A stretch of DNA of 64,000 nt from Actinobacillus arthritidis (GTDB lineage Bacteria > Pseudomonadota > Gammaproteobacteria > Enterobacterales > Pasteurellaceae): contig NZ_CP103833.1 of NCBI RefSeq assembly GCF_029774155.1, positions 1,240,001 through 1,304,000 on the forward strand, given 5' to 3'. Positions 31,322 to 40,928 of the stretch are shown in pieces. The notes below the pieces were generated by a model. The model made no database searches and was not told the DNA's origin. It was given only the letters and a program-made list of their open reading frames with translations. A program made the translations under genes and the position numbers. Position 1 is the first letter of the stretch; each line of letters opens with the position of its first letter.

Positions 31322-32602
31322 ATGTCTATTTTTAATCAATTAAAACAACAACTTAGCAAAAAGCTTACAGAAAATAAAACTCACTTTGGTTTGATTGAAT
31401 ATCAAGCCAAGGTTGTTTTGTCCGAAAATAATGTTGCGTTATTAAGCTGGTTAAAAGCACAAAATCATTATCCTCACTTTTTTTGGCAAGCGAGAGATAC
31501 TGATCAGACCATTGCAAGTATAGGAGCAATTCGTTCATTCTCAAGCATAAACGATGCACAACAGTTTGTGGAACAAACACGATTTAGATTAGTCGGCGGT
31601 ATTCAATTTGAAGGCAATAGTCAATTTATTTTGCCTCGTTTGCAATTAGTCAAAAATCAGCAAAATCTGACCGCTTATTTCTACCTAAATGAATCTGAAT
31701 TAGCTCAACAAGCGGTCATTTTTGAACAATTTTTTGCAAATTTCAGCCAAACCTTACCGCTTGAATTAACGGAAAATCATCTCCTTTCACTCACTTCCGT
31801 TTACGATTTTGATAGCTGGCAACAAAATATTGAGCGAGCAATTAATCATATTCAACAAAACAAATTTAACAAAGTGGTACTGGCCAATGCGAAAACATTG
31901 CAATTTGAACATGAACTGTCCGCTTATGATTTACTTGCGACGAGTCAAACCACTAATTTAGGTTGCTACCATTTCATTTGGGCGGAAAATGCAAAATCCG
32001 CCTTTGTCGGCTCAAGTCCGGAACGTTTATACCATCGAAAAGGTCATCAATTTAATACGGAAGCACTAGCAGGTACCGCCCCGGTAACGGAAAGTGCAAT
32101 ACAAACCGAATTAAATGCGGAATGGTTACTCACTGACCCTAAAAATATTTATGAAAATCAATTGGTTGTGGATGACATTCAGATGAATCTGGAAGATTGC
32201 ATAACGGAAATCGTCGTCAGCCAAGCAGAAATTAAGCGTCTGCATAACGTACAGCATTTACGCCGTAAAATTTCTGCTGTATTAAAACCCAATATTACTG
32301 ATGCCGATTGTCTTGCTCGGATTCATCCGACCGCGACAGTTGCCGGTTTACCTCGCCAAGCGGCGAAACAATTTATTGCTGAACATGAACAATTCTCACG
32401 CTGTTGGTATGCAGGCACATTAGGCTATTTGCGACCGGACGAGGCGGAGTTTTGTGTTGCCTTACGTTCTGCACAAATAGAACAAAACTGCATTACGCTT
32501 TATGCCGGTGCAGGTATTGTAGAAGAATCGGAACCTCAATCAGAATGGCAAGAAATTGAACGGAAGTCATTAGCGTTAGCTAAATTACTAAAAGTGGATT
32601 AA
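31322..32602 (+). CDS. menF: Isochorismate synthase, menaquinone type
   Basis: MenF converts chorismate to isochorismate for menaquinone, the quinone used in anaerobic respiration. I chose the AUG at 31322 (MSIFNQLKQQL, 426 residues) over an upstream UUG. The chorismate-binding domain shows FNKVVLANAKTLQF, SSPERLYHRKGHQFNTEALAG, the acidic ESEPQSEWQEIE and TATVAGLPRQAA. The N-terminal 130 residues are poorly conserved, as usual. An uptake-signal core (AGCGGTCAAATT) lies just upstream. Confidence 0.9.
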   Translation: MSIFNQLKQQLSKKLTENKTHFGLIEYQAKVVLSENNVALLSWLKAQNHYPHFFWQARDTDQTIASIGAIRSFSSINDAQQFVEQTRFRLVGGIQFEGNSQFILPRLQLVKNQQNLTAYFYLNESELAQQAVIFEQFFANFSQTLPLELTENHLLSLTSVYDFDSWQQNIERAINHIQQNKFNKVVLANAKTLQFEHELSAYDLLATSQTTNLGCYHFIWAENAKSAFVGSSPERLYHRKGHQFNTEALAGTAPVTESAIQTELNAEWLLTDPKNIYENQLVVDDIQMNLEDCITEIVVSQAEIKRLHNVQHLRRKISAVLKPNITDADCLARIHPTATVAGLPRQAAKQFIAEHEQFSRCWYAGTLGYLRPDEAEFCVALRSAQIEQNCITLYAGAGIVEESEPQSEWQEIERKSLALAKLLKVD

Positions 32603-32609
32603 GAAACAA

Positions 32610-32637
32610 AAAATGGCCGGTATAAACCTGCCATTTT
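32610..32637. terminator. Bidirectional terminator menF / lysO
   Basis: AAAATGGC-C-GG and CC-T-GCCATTTT form an 11-position stem with one mismatch, between two convergent genes and with T-rich flanks. Confidence 0.75.
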
Positions 32638-32640
32638 GTT

Positions 32641-33549
32641 TTATCCAGCTAAGCCAATAAATAATGCTAATAATAACGGTGCAACCAAATTCACAATAAA
32701 ACCGAAGCTGATGGCAAGAGGTACAACTTGCGTACCACCCGATTTTTGAATGACCGGCAACATACAGTCCAATGATGTTGCTCCACCTAATCCAACTGCG
32801 GTAGAAGGAAATGCCCGCATAAAAAACGGAATGGTAAATAAGCAGAAGATTTCACGAGAAAGGTCATTAAAGAAGGCAATACTGCCGTACATCGGTCCCC
32901 AAGCATCATTGACTAATACGCTAGATAATGAATACCAACCGAATGCCGAAGCAAAAGTGAGCCCTTGCACAATGCTTAAATCCAGAGATAAAGCGGCAAT
33001 AACCCCACCAACAAGGCTACTAACAATCATCACTAAAGATGTATAAATGCCTCGTTTGTTAAAAAACACTTCTCGCAGAGGAATCCCGCTATTACGTAAC
33101 TGAATCCCAACGCCGAAGATCATTACTTCTAGCACATAAGTACTGGCATGTAATGGGAAATCTAATGTGCCTTTGCTCACAAAACCAATGACTCCGCCGG
33201 CAATGGTAGTGCCGATTAATTTAAACGAATCCATTAGCATTACCCAACGAGAAGGGATTTCTTGCGGATTCACTTCCTCACGAACCATCGGTTGCCATTT
33301 ATCGTAAATCGCTAAACCGATAATATTCGAAAATTGAATAATTAAGCTCAAACCGAGTGCAATCCCACCGATTTGTGGTAATTTGTCGCCAATATCATCT
33401 AATTGCCCTAGCGAGATACCCATCACAAATAAAATCAAATATAAACAAATATTTACGACCTGATTAACAACCTGTAATTTGCCTTTACCGACTTTAAATA
33501 AATAGCCTAAAAACAAGGGAATCAGCACTATCGCCAAACCATATAACAT
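32641..33549 (-). CDS. lysO: L-lysine exporter LysO (DUF340 family)
   Basis: 302 residues with about eight to ten hydrophobic helices. DUF340/LysO motifs are LVLFVMGISLGQ-like ILFVMGISLGQLDD, MVSSLVGG-like IVSSLVGGVIAAL, ASAFGWYSLSSVLVNDAWGP and GGATSLDCMLPVIQKSGG. E. coli LysO (YbjE) exports lysine and thialysine. I chose the start MLYGLAIVLIP at 33549 because GGAAG precedes it; the frame runs 18 codons further upstream. Divergent from dinB. Confidence 0.85.
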   Translation of the reverse strand: MLYGLAIVLIPLFLGYLFKVGKGKLQVVNQVVNICLYLILFVMGISLGQLDDIGDKLPQIGGIALGLSLIIQFSNIIGLAIYDKWQPMVREEVNPQEIPSRWVMLMDSFKLIGTTIAGGVIGFVSKGTLDFPLHASTYVLEVMIFGVGIQLRNSGIPLREVFFNKRGIYTSLVMIVSSLVGGVIAALSLDLSIVQGLTFASAFGWYSLSSVLVNDAWGPMYGSIAFFNDLSREIFCLFTIPFFMRAFPSTAVGLGGATSLDCMLPVIQKSGGTQVVPLAISFGFIVNLVAPLLLALFIGLAG

Positions 33550-33655
33550 TTCATCTTCCTTATCATTATGTATTTTTTGAGTTGAAATTTTAACGGTAAC
33601 CACATAAAATAAAACTGTTTTTATATACAGTTAAGTTATAAGTATTCGAAATCAT

Positions 33656-34726
33656 ATGGCAAGGCAACGCAAAATCATTCACATCGATATGGACTGTTTT
33701 TATGTCGCGATTGAAATGCGAGAAAATCCGGCATTAATCGGTAAACCTGTTGCCGTTGGAGGTTCCGTTGAAGGTCGAGGCGTATTGACTACTTGTAATT
33801 ATGAAGCAAGAAAATTCGGTTTACATAGTGCAATGCCAACCGTTCAGGCGTTAAAACGTTGTCCGAATCTGATTCTAGTACCGGTAAATATGTCGTTATA
33901 CAAAGCAGTTTCTGAGCAGATTCATCAAATATTTCGCCGTTATACCGATATCATCGAGCCGCTTTCATTAGATGAGGCTTATTTAGATGTGACGGATTGC
34001 CAACAATGTTCCGGATCAGCCACTTGGATTGCCCAAGAAATTCGAGCGACAATTTGGAATGAGTTACATTTAACTGCCTCCGCCGGCATTGCCCCGCTCA
34101 AATTTTTGGCAAAAATCGCTTCGGATCAAAACAAGCCTAACGGGCAATTTGTCATTTCTCCGGAAAATATGACCGCTTTTATTTATGATTTGCCACTAAA
34201 AAAGATCCCGGGTGTCGGTAAGGTAACCAATGAAAAATTAGCACAACTGGGATTACACACTTGCGGCGATATTCAACAAAGCGATAAAGCCTTTATTTAC
34301 AAAACCTTTGGTAAATTCGGGCGACGGTTATGGGACTTCAGCCACGCAACTGATAATCGACAAATTGAAGTGAATCGCCCTCGAAAATCTTTAGCGGTCG
34401 AAAATACGCTACCGACTGATATTTGGCATTTAGCACAAGCGGAACAAATTGTTGATGAACTGTTTGATAAACTGGTGTTTCGCCTACAAAGAAATTGGGG
34501 TCAGCATTCACCGCAAGAGTTTAAAAAATTAGGCATTAAACTCAAATTCGGCGACTTTACGCAAACTACGTTGGAACGTACGACAGACGGGCTTTCGTTA
34601 GAACGCTTTATTGAGTTACTGCAACAAGTTTGGCAACGCACGAATCATCGTTCGGTACGCTTAATCGGGCTTTCGGTGCATTACCCGATAGAAAAAGTTA
34701 AAAAACAGTTAAATTTATGGGAATAA
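33656..34726 (+). CDS. dinB: DNA polymerase IV (Y family)
   Basis: Error-prone translesion polymerase. Metal ligands are in IIHIDMDCFYVAIEMRENP (D8) and LSLDEAYLDVTDC (D103/E104). YEARKFGLHSAMP, SAGIAPLKFLAKIASD, the helix-hairpin-helix KIPGVGKVTNEKL and the little-finger domain SVRLIGLSVHYP are present. It lacks an obvious C-terminal clamp-binding pentapeptide beyond QLNLW, which is the usual position (QL-LW). 356 residues. I saw no clear LexA box in the short upstream gap. Confidence 0.95.
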   Translation: MARQRKIIHIDMDCFYVAIEMRENPALIGKPVAVGGSVEGRGVLTTCNYEARKFGLHSAMPTVQALKRCPNLILVPVNMSLYKAVSEQIHQIFRRYTDIIEPLSLDEAYLDVTDCQQCSGSATWIAQEIRATIWNELHLTASAGIAPLKFLAKIASDQNKPNGQFVISPENMTAFIYDLPLKKIPGVGKVTNEKLAQLGLHTCGDIQQSDKAFIYKTFGKFGRRLWDFSHATDNRQIEVNRPRKSLAVENTLPTDIWHLAQAEQIVDELFDKLVFRLQRNWGQHSPQEFKKLGIKLKFGDFTQTTLERTTDGLSLERFIELLQQVWQRTNHRSVRLIGLSVHYPIEKVKKQLNLWE

Positions 34727-34810
34727 TTGTTGTCAAACACTTGAATTCTTATAGAATTAACTCTATTTAGTGATTTGTTTTCCCACTCTTTTTTGGAGAT
34801 TTATTTACTT

Positions 34811-35680
34811 ATGGCAAAAAGAATTGTCTTATTTTTATTAACTAACTTAGCGATTACTTTCGTACTTGGTATTGTGTTAAATATCATTTTCCAAGTGACG
34901 GGGATTCAAGGTGGTAGCACCGGTGGCATTTTAGTGATGTCGCTTATATTCGGTTTCGCTGGTTCTTTAATCTCATTATTTATGTCAAAAAGTATGGCAT
35001 TACGTTCTGTCGGTGCAGAAGTGATTCAACAGCCTCGCAATCATGCAGAACAATGGTTATTCGATACTGTGCAACGTCAATCGCAACAAGCGAACATTCC
35101 AATGCCAGATATTGCCATTTACCACTCTGCCGATGTTAATGCCTTTGCAACCGGTGCAACAAAAAGCAACTCATTAGTCGCGGTAAGTACCGGATTATTG
35201 GATAATATGACCGAAAATGAAGCCGAAGCGGTGGTTGCACATGAAATCGCACACATTGCAAACGGCGATATGGTGACAATGACTTTATTACAAGGTGTAT
35301 TGAATACCTTTGTGATTTTCTTATCACGCATTATTTCAACAGTCGCTTCAAGCGGTAAAGACGAAAACGGTAATGCGACTCAAAACACCTTAGTTTTCTG
35401 GATTGTAGATATTGTGTTGCAAATGGTCTTTGGTGTCATCGCAACCATGATTGCAATGTGGTTCTCTCGTTACCGTGAATACCGTGCGGATGCAGGTTCT
35501 GCACAATTAGTCGGCAAAGAGAAAATGATTGCGGCATTACAGCGTTTACAACACGTACACGAACCGCAAGAAATGCAAGGTTCTCTTGCGGCATTTATGA
35601 TTAATGGTGCACGTTCTAAAGAATTATTTATGAGCCACCCACCACTTGAAAAACGTATCGAAGCGTTAAGAAACTTATAA
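34811..35680 (+). CDS. htpX: Membrane zinc protease HtpX
   Basis: An inner-membrane M48 metalloprotease for quality control of misfolded membrane proteins. Two N-terminal helices ([20 protein letters not shown] and [19 protein letters not shown]) are followed by the zinc motif [15 protein letters not shown] (about residues 135-149). Two more helices and the third ligand region [11 protein letters not shown] follow. 289 residues from the AUG at 34811, in line with E. coli; an earlier in-frame UUG is less likely. Confidence 0.94.
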   Translation: MAKRIVLFLLTNLAITFVLGIVLNIIFQVTGIQGGSTGGILVMSLIFGFAGSLISLFMSKSMALRSVGAEVIQQPRNHAEQWLFDTVQRQSQQANIPMPDIAIYHSADVNAFATGATKSNSLVAVSTGLLDNMTENEAEAVVAHEIAHIANGDMVTMTLLQGVLNTFVIFLSRIISTVASSGKDENGNATQNTLVFWIVDIVLQMVFGVIATMIAMWFSRYREYRADAGSAQLVGKEKMIAALQRLQHVHEPQEMQGSLAAFMINGARSKELFMSHPPLEKRIEALRNL

Positions 35681-35685
35681 TCGAC

Positions 35686-35728
35686 AAGCGGTCTGATTTT
35701 GCAAAAAACTTGCAAGAACAGACCGCTT
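35686..35728. terminator. Bidirectional terminator from inverted uptake signals
   Basis: AAGCGGTCTG (35686-35695) pairs with CAGACCGCTT (35719-35728), between convergent htpX and the YqaA-like gene. An inner TTGCAA pair extends the stem. Confidence 0.75.
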
Positions 35729-35750
35729 TCTTATAGGTGTTTATTAATAG

Positions 35751-36233
35751 CTAAAACCAAGGTGATATCGCAAACAATAAGATTAAGTAACGTATAAACT
35801 TACCTAAGCAAATAAAGATAAGCGATTGCCATAAGTTAAAGCGAAGCCAACCGGCAATACCGCATAGCAGATCACCGATAATCGGCAAACTGCTTAATAA
35901 TAAGGCAAATACCCCATATTTTTCACATAAACGTAATGCCCATTGAGCCGTTTTATGTTTTAAATCTAATGGCTTGGGAATCAATAATCCCATTGCATAA
36001 GTAATGGAACTGCCAAGGCTATTACCAATGGTTGCAACACCGAGTAGCCAAAGTATTTGGCTTGAAAATAAACTCGAATCAGTCAAGCGAGTTTGAGTTG
36101 CTAGCGTAGTAAATATAATTTCGGAATTACCCGGCAACACAGTTGCACTCAAAAATGCACTGAGAAACATAGTCACTAGCTGATTTTCTGCTGAAAGAAA
36201 TAAACTAAAAAAGGAAGAGAAATAATCTGTCAT
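35751..36233 (-). CDS. YqaA/DedA-family inner-membrane protein
   Basis: 160 residues with a SNARE-associated (DedA) core: FLSATVLPGNSEIIFTTL, GVATIGNSLGSSITYAMGLLI, LRLCEKYGVFALLLSSLPIIGDLLCGIAG split over two segments, and a final helix LGKFIRYLILLFAIS. It lacks the longer N-terminus of full DedA proteins and best fits the short YqaA subgroup. Members are linked to membrane lipid (undecaprenyl phosphate or phospholipid) translocation; this protein's role is not known. Confidence 0.8.
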   Translation of the reverse strand: MTDYFSSFFSLFLSAENQLVTMFLSAFLSATVLPGNSEIIFTTLATQTRLTDSSLFSSQILWLLGVATIGNSLGSSITYAMGLLIPKPLDLKHKTAQWALRLCEKYGVFALLLSSLPIIGDLLCGIAGWLRFNLWQSLIFICLGKFIRYLILLFAISPWF

Positions 36234-36305
36234 ACTTGTTTTGTAAAATATTTGTTAAACATCTGATCTAGTTATTTTAACAAAAGTTTGAGGTTTGGTT
36301 TCAAT

Positions 36306-36348
36306 TTGATCTGTATCAAAATGTGCTTTTGATTTACCTCAATATAAT
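36306..36348 (+). promoter_or_regulatory. FNR-dependent promoter of focA-pflB
   Basis: TTGAT-CTGT-ATCAA (36306-36319) is a perfect FNR site. A second site at 36329-36342 matches 9 of 10 positions and abuts TATAAT (36343-36348). If transcription starts about 7 bases after TATAAT, the first site is centred near -42, the normal activating position for FNR. Oxygen-controlled expression of formate metabolism is the expected role. Confidence 0.75.
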
Positions 36349-36436
36349 GACAATTATGTTTTGAGGGATTGAGGTAACAGGTCTATAATTCTCAACAATT
36401 TCTGTAATTTTTCAAATTTATATTTAAGGATTATAA

Positions 36437-37261
36437 ATGTTCTCTCCTGCTGAAATGGCAAAAATCGCTGAAGACGGCGCAGTTTATAAAGCGACTAAAC
36501 ATCAATTATATTCTTTCATCTCCGCAATTTTAGCAGGTGGCTTTATTGGACTTGCATTCGTATTTTATACCACAACCCAAACCGGTGCGGTGGATGTGCC
36601 TTGGGGTATGGCGAAATTAGTCGGTGGTACGGTTTTCTCACTTGGTGTAATTTTATGTGTAGTTTTTGGTGCTGAACTTTTTACTTCATCCACTTTAACC
36701 GCTGTGGCTAAAGCGACACATCGAATCACTTGGTTCCAAATGTTTAAAAACTGGTGCATTGTGTACGGTGGTAATTTTATCGGCGGTCTAAGTGTAGTGG
36801 TATTAATTTGGCTCTCAGGTCAAATTATGGCGGCAAACGGTCAATGGGGTTTAACCATTCTTAAAACAGCACAACATAAAATTCACCATACTTGGATAGA
36901 AGCCTTTACCCTCGGTATTTTATGTAACATGATGGTTTGTCTTGCAGTATGGATGGCAAATGCCGGTAAAAGCCTAACGGATAAAGCGTTTATTATGATT
37001 ATGCCGATTGCATTATTCGTGTCATCAGGTTTCGAGCACTGTGTTGCCAATATGTTTATGATTCCGATGGGAATGATGATTTCACATTTTGCATCACCTG
37101 AATTTTGGACAGCGATTAATGTTGATCCGGCACAATTTGCAGATTTAGATTTATATCATTTCGTTGTGAAAAATTTAATTCCGGTTACTTTAGGTAATAT
37201 TGTCGGCGGTGTATTTTTCATTGGGTTAGTGCAATGGTTCTTATATATCCGTAAGCACTAA
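36437..37261 (+). CDS. focA: Formate channel FocA
   Basis: Pentameric formate/nitrite-type channel of the inner membrane, exporting formate made by PflB. Six helices and the pore residues are visible. The central histidine lies in SSGFEHCVANMFMIPMG, corresponding to H209 of E. coli FocA, and the omega loop region is LVGGTVFSLGVILCVVFGAELFTSS in two parts. LGILCNMMVCLAVWMA is the typical selectivity helix. 274 residues. About 93 bases precede pflB, with one uptake-signal hairpin between them. Confidence 0.94.
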   Translation: MFSPAEMAKIAEDGAVYKATKHQLYSFISAILAGGFIGLAFVFYTTTQTGAVDVPWGMAKLVGGTVFSLGVILCVVFGAELFTSSTLTAVAKATHRITWFQMFKNWCIVYGGNFIGGLSVVVLIWLSGQIMAANGQWGLTILKTAQHKIHHTWIEAFTLGILCNMMVCLAVWMANAGKSLTDKAFIMIMPIALFVSSGFEHCVANMFMIPMGMMISHFASPEFWTAINVDPAQFADLDLYHFVVKNLIPVTLGNIVGGVFFIGLVQWFLYIRKH

Positions 37262-37354
37262 GATAATTTCAATTTAGGCGGTTTAATTTAGGCAAATTTC
37301 TGCAAAAAATAACCGCTTGTAAAACTTAATTTACTAACAAATAGAGGACTTAAA

Positions 37355-39666
37355 ATGACTCAACTAACTGAAGCTCAACAAAAAGCATGGGCAGGGTTTA
37401 CTGGTGGCGACTGGCAAACTGAAGTAAACGTACGTGATTTTATCCAAAAAAACTATACTCCATATGAAGGCGATGAGTCTTTCTTAGCTGGCGCAACAGT
37501 GCGACAACTAAGTTATGGGAAGAAGTAATGGAAAAAATCAAAGTTGAGAACAAAACTCACGAACCGTACGATATTGATTGCGACATTCCATCAACGATTA
37601 CTTCTCATAAAGCAGGTTATATCGATCAAGCTTTAGAGAAAATCGTAGGTCTTCAAACTGATGCACCATTAAAACGTGCGATCATCCCATTTGGCGGTAT
37701 CAAAATGGTTAAAGGTTCTTGTGATGTTTATCGCCGTACCTTAAACCCTGAAGTAGAAAAAATCTTTACTGAATATCGTAAAACACATAACCAAGGTGTA
37801 TTCGATGTTTATACTCCGGACATTTTACGTTGCCGTAAATCAGGTGTAATTACCGGTCTTCCAGATGCTTACGGTCGTGGTCGTATTATCGGTGACTACC
37901 GTCGTTTAGCAGTATACGGTGCGGATTTCTTAATGAAAGACAAGCAAAAACAATTTGCTTCATTACAACCTCGTTTAGAAGCGGGTGAAGATATCCAAGC
38001 AACAATCCAATTACGTGAAGAAATCGCAGAACAATACCGTGCATTAGGTCAAATCAAACAAATGGTCGCATCATACGGTTTTGACGTTTCTCGTCCGGCT
38101 GAAACTGCACAAGAAGCGGTTCAATGGACTTACTTCGCATACCTTGCCGCAGTTAAATCACAAAACGGTGCGGCAATGTCATTCGGTCGTGTATCTTCAT
38201 TCTTAGATATCTATATCGAACGTGACTTAAAAGCAGGTAAAATCACAGAAGAAGAAGCACAAGAGTTAATCGACCATTTAGTAATGAAATTACGTATGGT
38301 TCGTTTCTTACGTACACCTGAATACGATCAATTATTCTCAGGCGACCCAATGTGGGCAACTGAAACTTTAGCAGGTATGGGCTTAGACGGTCGTACACTA
38401 GTAACCAAAAACAGCTTCCGTATCTTAAATACCCTTTACACAATGGGTCCATCACCAGAGCCAAACTTAACTATCCTTTGGTCTGAACAATTACCGGACG
38501 GCTTCAAACGTTATTGTGCAAAAGTATCTATTGATACTTCATCAGTACAATACGAAAATGATGACTTAATGCGTCCTGACTTTGATAACGATGACTATGC
38601 AATCGCATGTTGTGTATCTCCGATGGTTGTTGGTAAACAAATGCAATTCTTCGGTGCGCGTGCAAACTTAGCGAAAACAATGTTATACGCAATCAACGGC
38701 GGTATCGATGAGAAATCTGGTGCACAAGTTGGTCCAAAAACAGCACCGATTACAGACGAATATTTAAACTTCGACGATGTAATGGCTCGTATGGATCACT
38801 TCATGGATTGGTTAGCAACACAATATGTCACTGCATTAAATATCATCCACTTCATGCACGATAAATACAGCTACGAAGCGGCATTAATGGCATTCCACGA
38901 TCGTGATGTATTCCGTACAATGGCATGTGGTATCGCAGGTCTTTCTGTTGCGGCGGACTCATTATCTGCAATTAAATACGCAAAAGTTAAACCAATTCGC
39001 GGCGACATCAAAGATAAAGATGGTAACGTAGTGGCTTCAAATGTAGCGTTAGACTTCGAAATTGAAGGTGAATATCCGCAATTCGGTAACAATGACAACC
39101 GTGTAGACGAAATCGCTTGTGACTTAGTTGAACGTTTCATGAAGAAAATTCAAACGCACAAAACTTACCGCAATGCGACTCCAACACAGTCAGTTCTTAC
39201 TATCACTTCTAACGTGGTTTACGGTAAGAAAACTGGTAATACGCCTGACGGTCGTCGTGCTGGTGCTCCGTTCGGTCCAGGTGCAAACCCAATGCACGGT
39301 CGTGACCAAAAAGGTGCGGTTGCATCATTAACTTCTGTTGCAAAACTTCCGTTTGCTTACGCGAAAGACGGTATTTCATATACCTTCTCAATCGTACCAA
39401 ATGCATTAGGTAAAGATTACGAAGCACAAAAACGTAACCTTGCAGGCTTAATGGACGGTTACTTCCACCACGAAGCAACGGTTGAAGGCGGTCAGCACTT
39501 AAACGTAAACGTATTAAACCGTGAAACATTATTAGATGCGGTTGAGCATCCAGAGAAATATCCACAATTAACCATTCGTGTATCTGGTTATGCGGTACGT
39601 TTCAACTCTTTAACTAAAGAGCAACAAATGGATGTAATTACACGTACATTTACTGAAAGTATGTAA
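37355..39666 (+). CDS. pflB: Pyruvate formate-lyase, frameshifted in this sequence
   Basis: A glycyl-radical enzyme: pyruvate + CoA to acetyl-CoA + formate. The AUG at 37355 has GAGG upstream and reads [20 protein letters not shown]. After SFLAGAT a missing base at about 37498-37500 throws the frame to an early stop. One added base restores [13 protein letters not shown] and 770 residues. Active-site cysteines are in [12 protein letters not shown] and the radical glycine in [14 protein letters not shown] stretch [14 protein letters not shown] near residue 590 is absent from the E. coli protein. Activated by PflA, encoded 4.4 kb downstream. Confidence 0.95.
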
Positions 39667-39695
39667 TAGTAATTTGCAAAACTTTTAGAAAAATC

Positions 39696-39736
39696 AACCG
39701 CTTGTCGCAGTTTATGGGGCAAGCGGTTTTTCTTTT
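39696..39736 (+). terminator. Terminator after pflB from inverted uptake signals
   Basis: AACCGCTTG (39696-39704) and CAAGCGGTT (39720-39728) pair and are followed by TTTTCTTTT, 30 bases after the pflB stop. Confidence 0.8.
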
Positions 39737-39807
39737 GTGATCTCGCTCGAAAAAATGGCTATTCATTTACACAGCTTTAGAAATATTGTTTATAATTACA
39801 GTGTTCT

Positions 39808-40812
39808 ATGTGTGAGAAAGAGATATCTAAGCAAGATTTAATTCGTTCCTCTGTGGCGGAATACCTAACTTTTATCACGGCAACAGGGGAAAGCCAAGTT
39901 GAAGCGATTTATGCCGATGAAAATGTTTGGCTAAGCCAAAAAATGATGAGGATACTTTATGAGGTAGAGTCTCATACTGTTACTTACCATTTACAAAAAA
40001 TATTTTTTGATAAGGAATTAGATGAAAATTCAGTTACTCGAAAATTTCGAGTAACTGCCCAAGACGGCAAAAGTTACCAGACGAAACACTATAATTTATC
40101 TGCAATTATTTCGGTAGGTTACAAAGTGAATTCTGAACGTGCCGTGCAGTCTCGCAAATGGGCGACTGAAATTGTACAGAGCTTTGCGATTAAAGGCTTT
40201 GCGATGGACGATGAACGGCTGAAAAATGACGGTACGATTTTAGGCAAAAAGTATTTTGAAGAACAACTTGTCCGTATTCGAGAAATTCGTTTATCTGAGC
40301 GGAAATTCTATCAAAAAATCACGGATATTTATACGACCGCTTTGGACTATGACCCTACCTCGACGAAACGTTTTTTTGCCACTGTGCAGAATAAACTTCA
40401 TTGGGCAATTCATGGGCATACGGTAGCAGAGTTGATAGTAGCCAGATCCGATGCTACAAAAACCAATATGGGGCTGACAAATTGGAAAGATGCCCCACAG
40501 GGAAAAATTTACCCCTTTGATGTGGTGGTTGCGAAGAATTATCTGTCAGACAGTGAGCTGGCACAATTACAAAGGCTTTTTTCGGCTTATTTAGATATGG
40601 CAGAAGATATGGCAGAACGCCAAATTCCTATGACAATAGCAGATTGGGAAACCCGATTAAACCGCTTTCTTGCTACCGACCGAGAAATTTTACAAGATGC
40701 CGGTAAAGTCACCGCTGAAATTGCTCGTTCTTTCGCATTAAGTGAGTTTGAAAAATATCGGGTGAAACAAGATTTGAGTTATGAAAGTGATTTTGACCGT
40801 GTATTAAAATAG
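39808..40812 (+). CDS. RhuM-family protein
   Basis: 334 residues. The N-terminal RhuM domain contains VEAIYADENVWLSQKMMRILYEV, TVTYHLQKIFFDKELDENSVTRKF, AQDGKSYQTKHYNLSAIISVGYKVNSERAVQSRKWA (each seen as shorter blocks) and GFAMDDERLK. RhuM-type proteins occur on pathogenicity islands and phage-like elements. Their function is unknown, though the N-terminus resembles phage antirepressor/DNA-binding modules. No strong ribosome site precedes the AUG. First gene of the islet between pflB and pflA; base use and company suggest it was acquired. Confidence 0.8.
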   Translation: MCEKEISKQDLIRSSVAEYLTFITATGESQVEAIYADENVWLSQKMMRILYEVESHTVTYHLQKIFFDKELDENSVTRKFRVTAQDGKSYQTKHYNLSAIISVGYKVNSERAVQSRKWATEIVQSFAIKGFAMDDERLKNDGTILGKKYFEEQLVRIREIRLSERKFYQKITDIYTTALDYDPTSTKRFFATVQNKLHWAIHGHTVAELIVARSDATKTNMGLTNWKDAPQGKIYPFDVVVAKNYLSDSELAQLQRLFSAYLDMAEDMAERQIPMTIADWETRLNRFLATDREILQDAGKVTAEIARSFALSEFEKYRVKQDLSYESDFDRVLK

Positions 40813-40928
40813 GTAGCGACTAAATATTCAGCAACATAATGGGAGTTTTATCTATAGTAATTTACCCCAAATCGGTTAAGAATAGCATATAATTACCGAC
40901 TTTATTGATAGGTTTATAAGAATTGGCA

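Noticed and set aside
39209..39565. 118-codon open frame on the minus strand inside pflB
   Set aside because: Antisense shadow of a highly conserved gene; no ribosome site and no recognisable domain.
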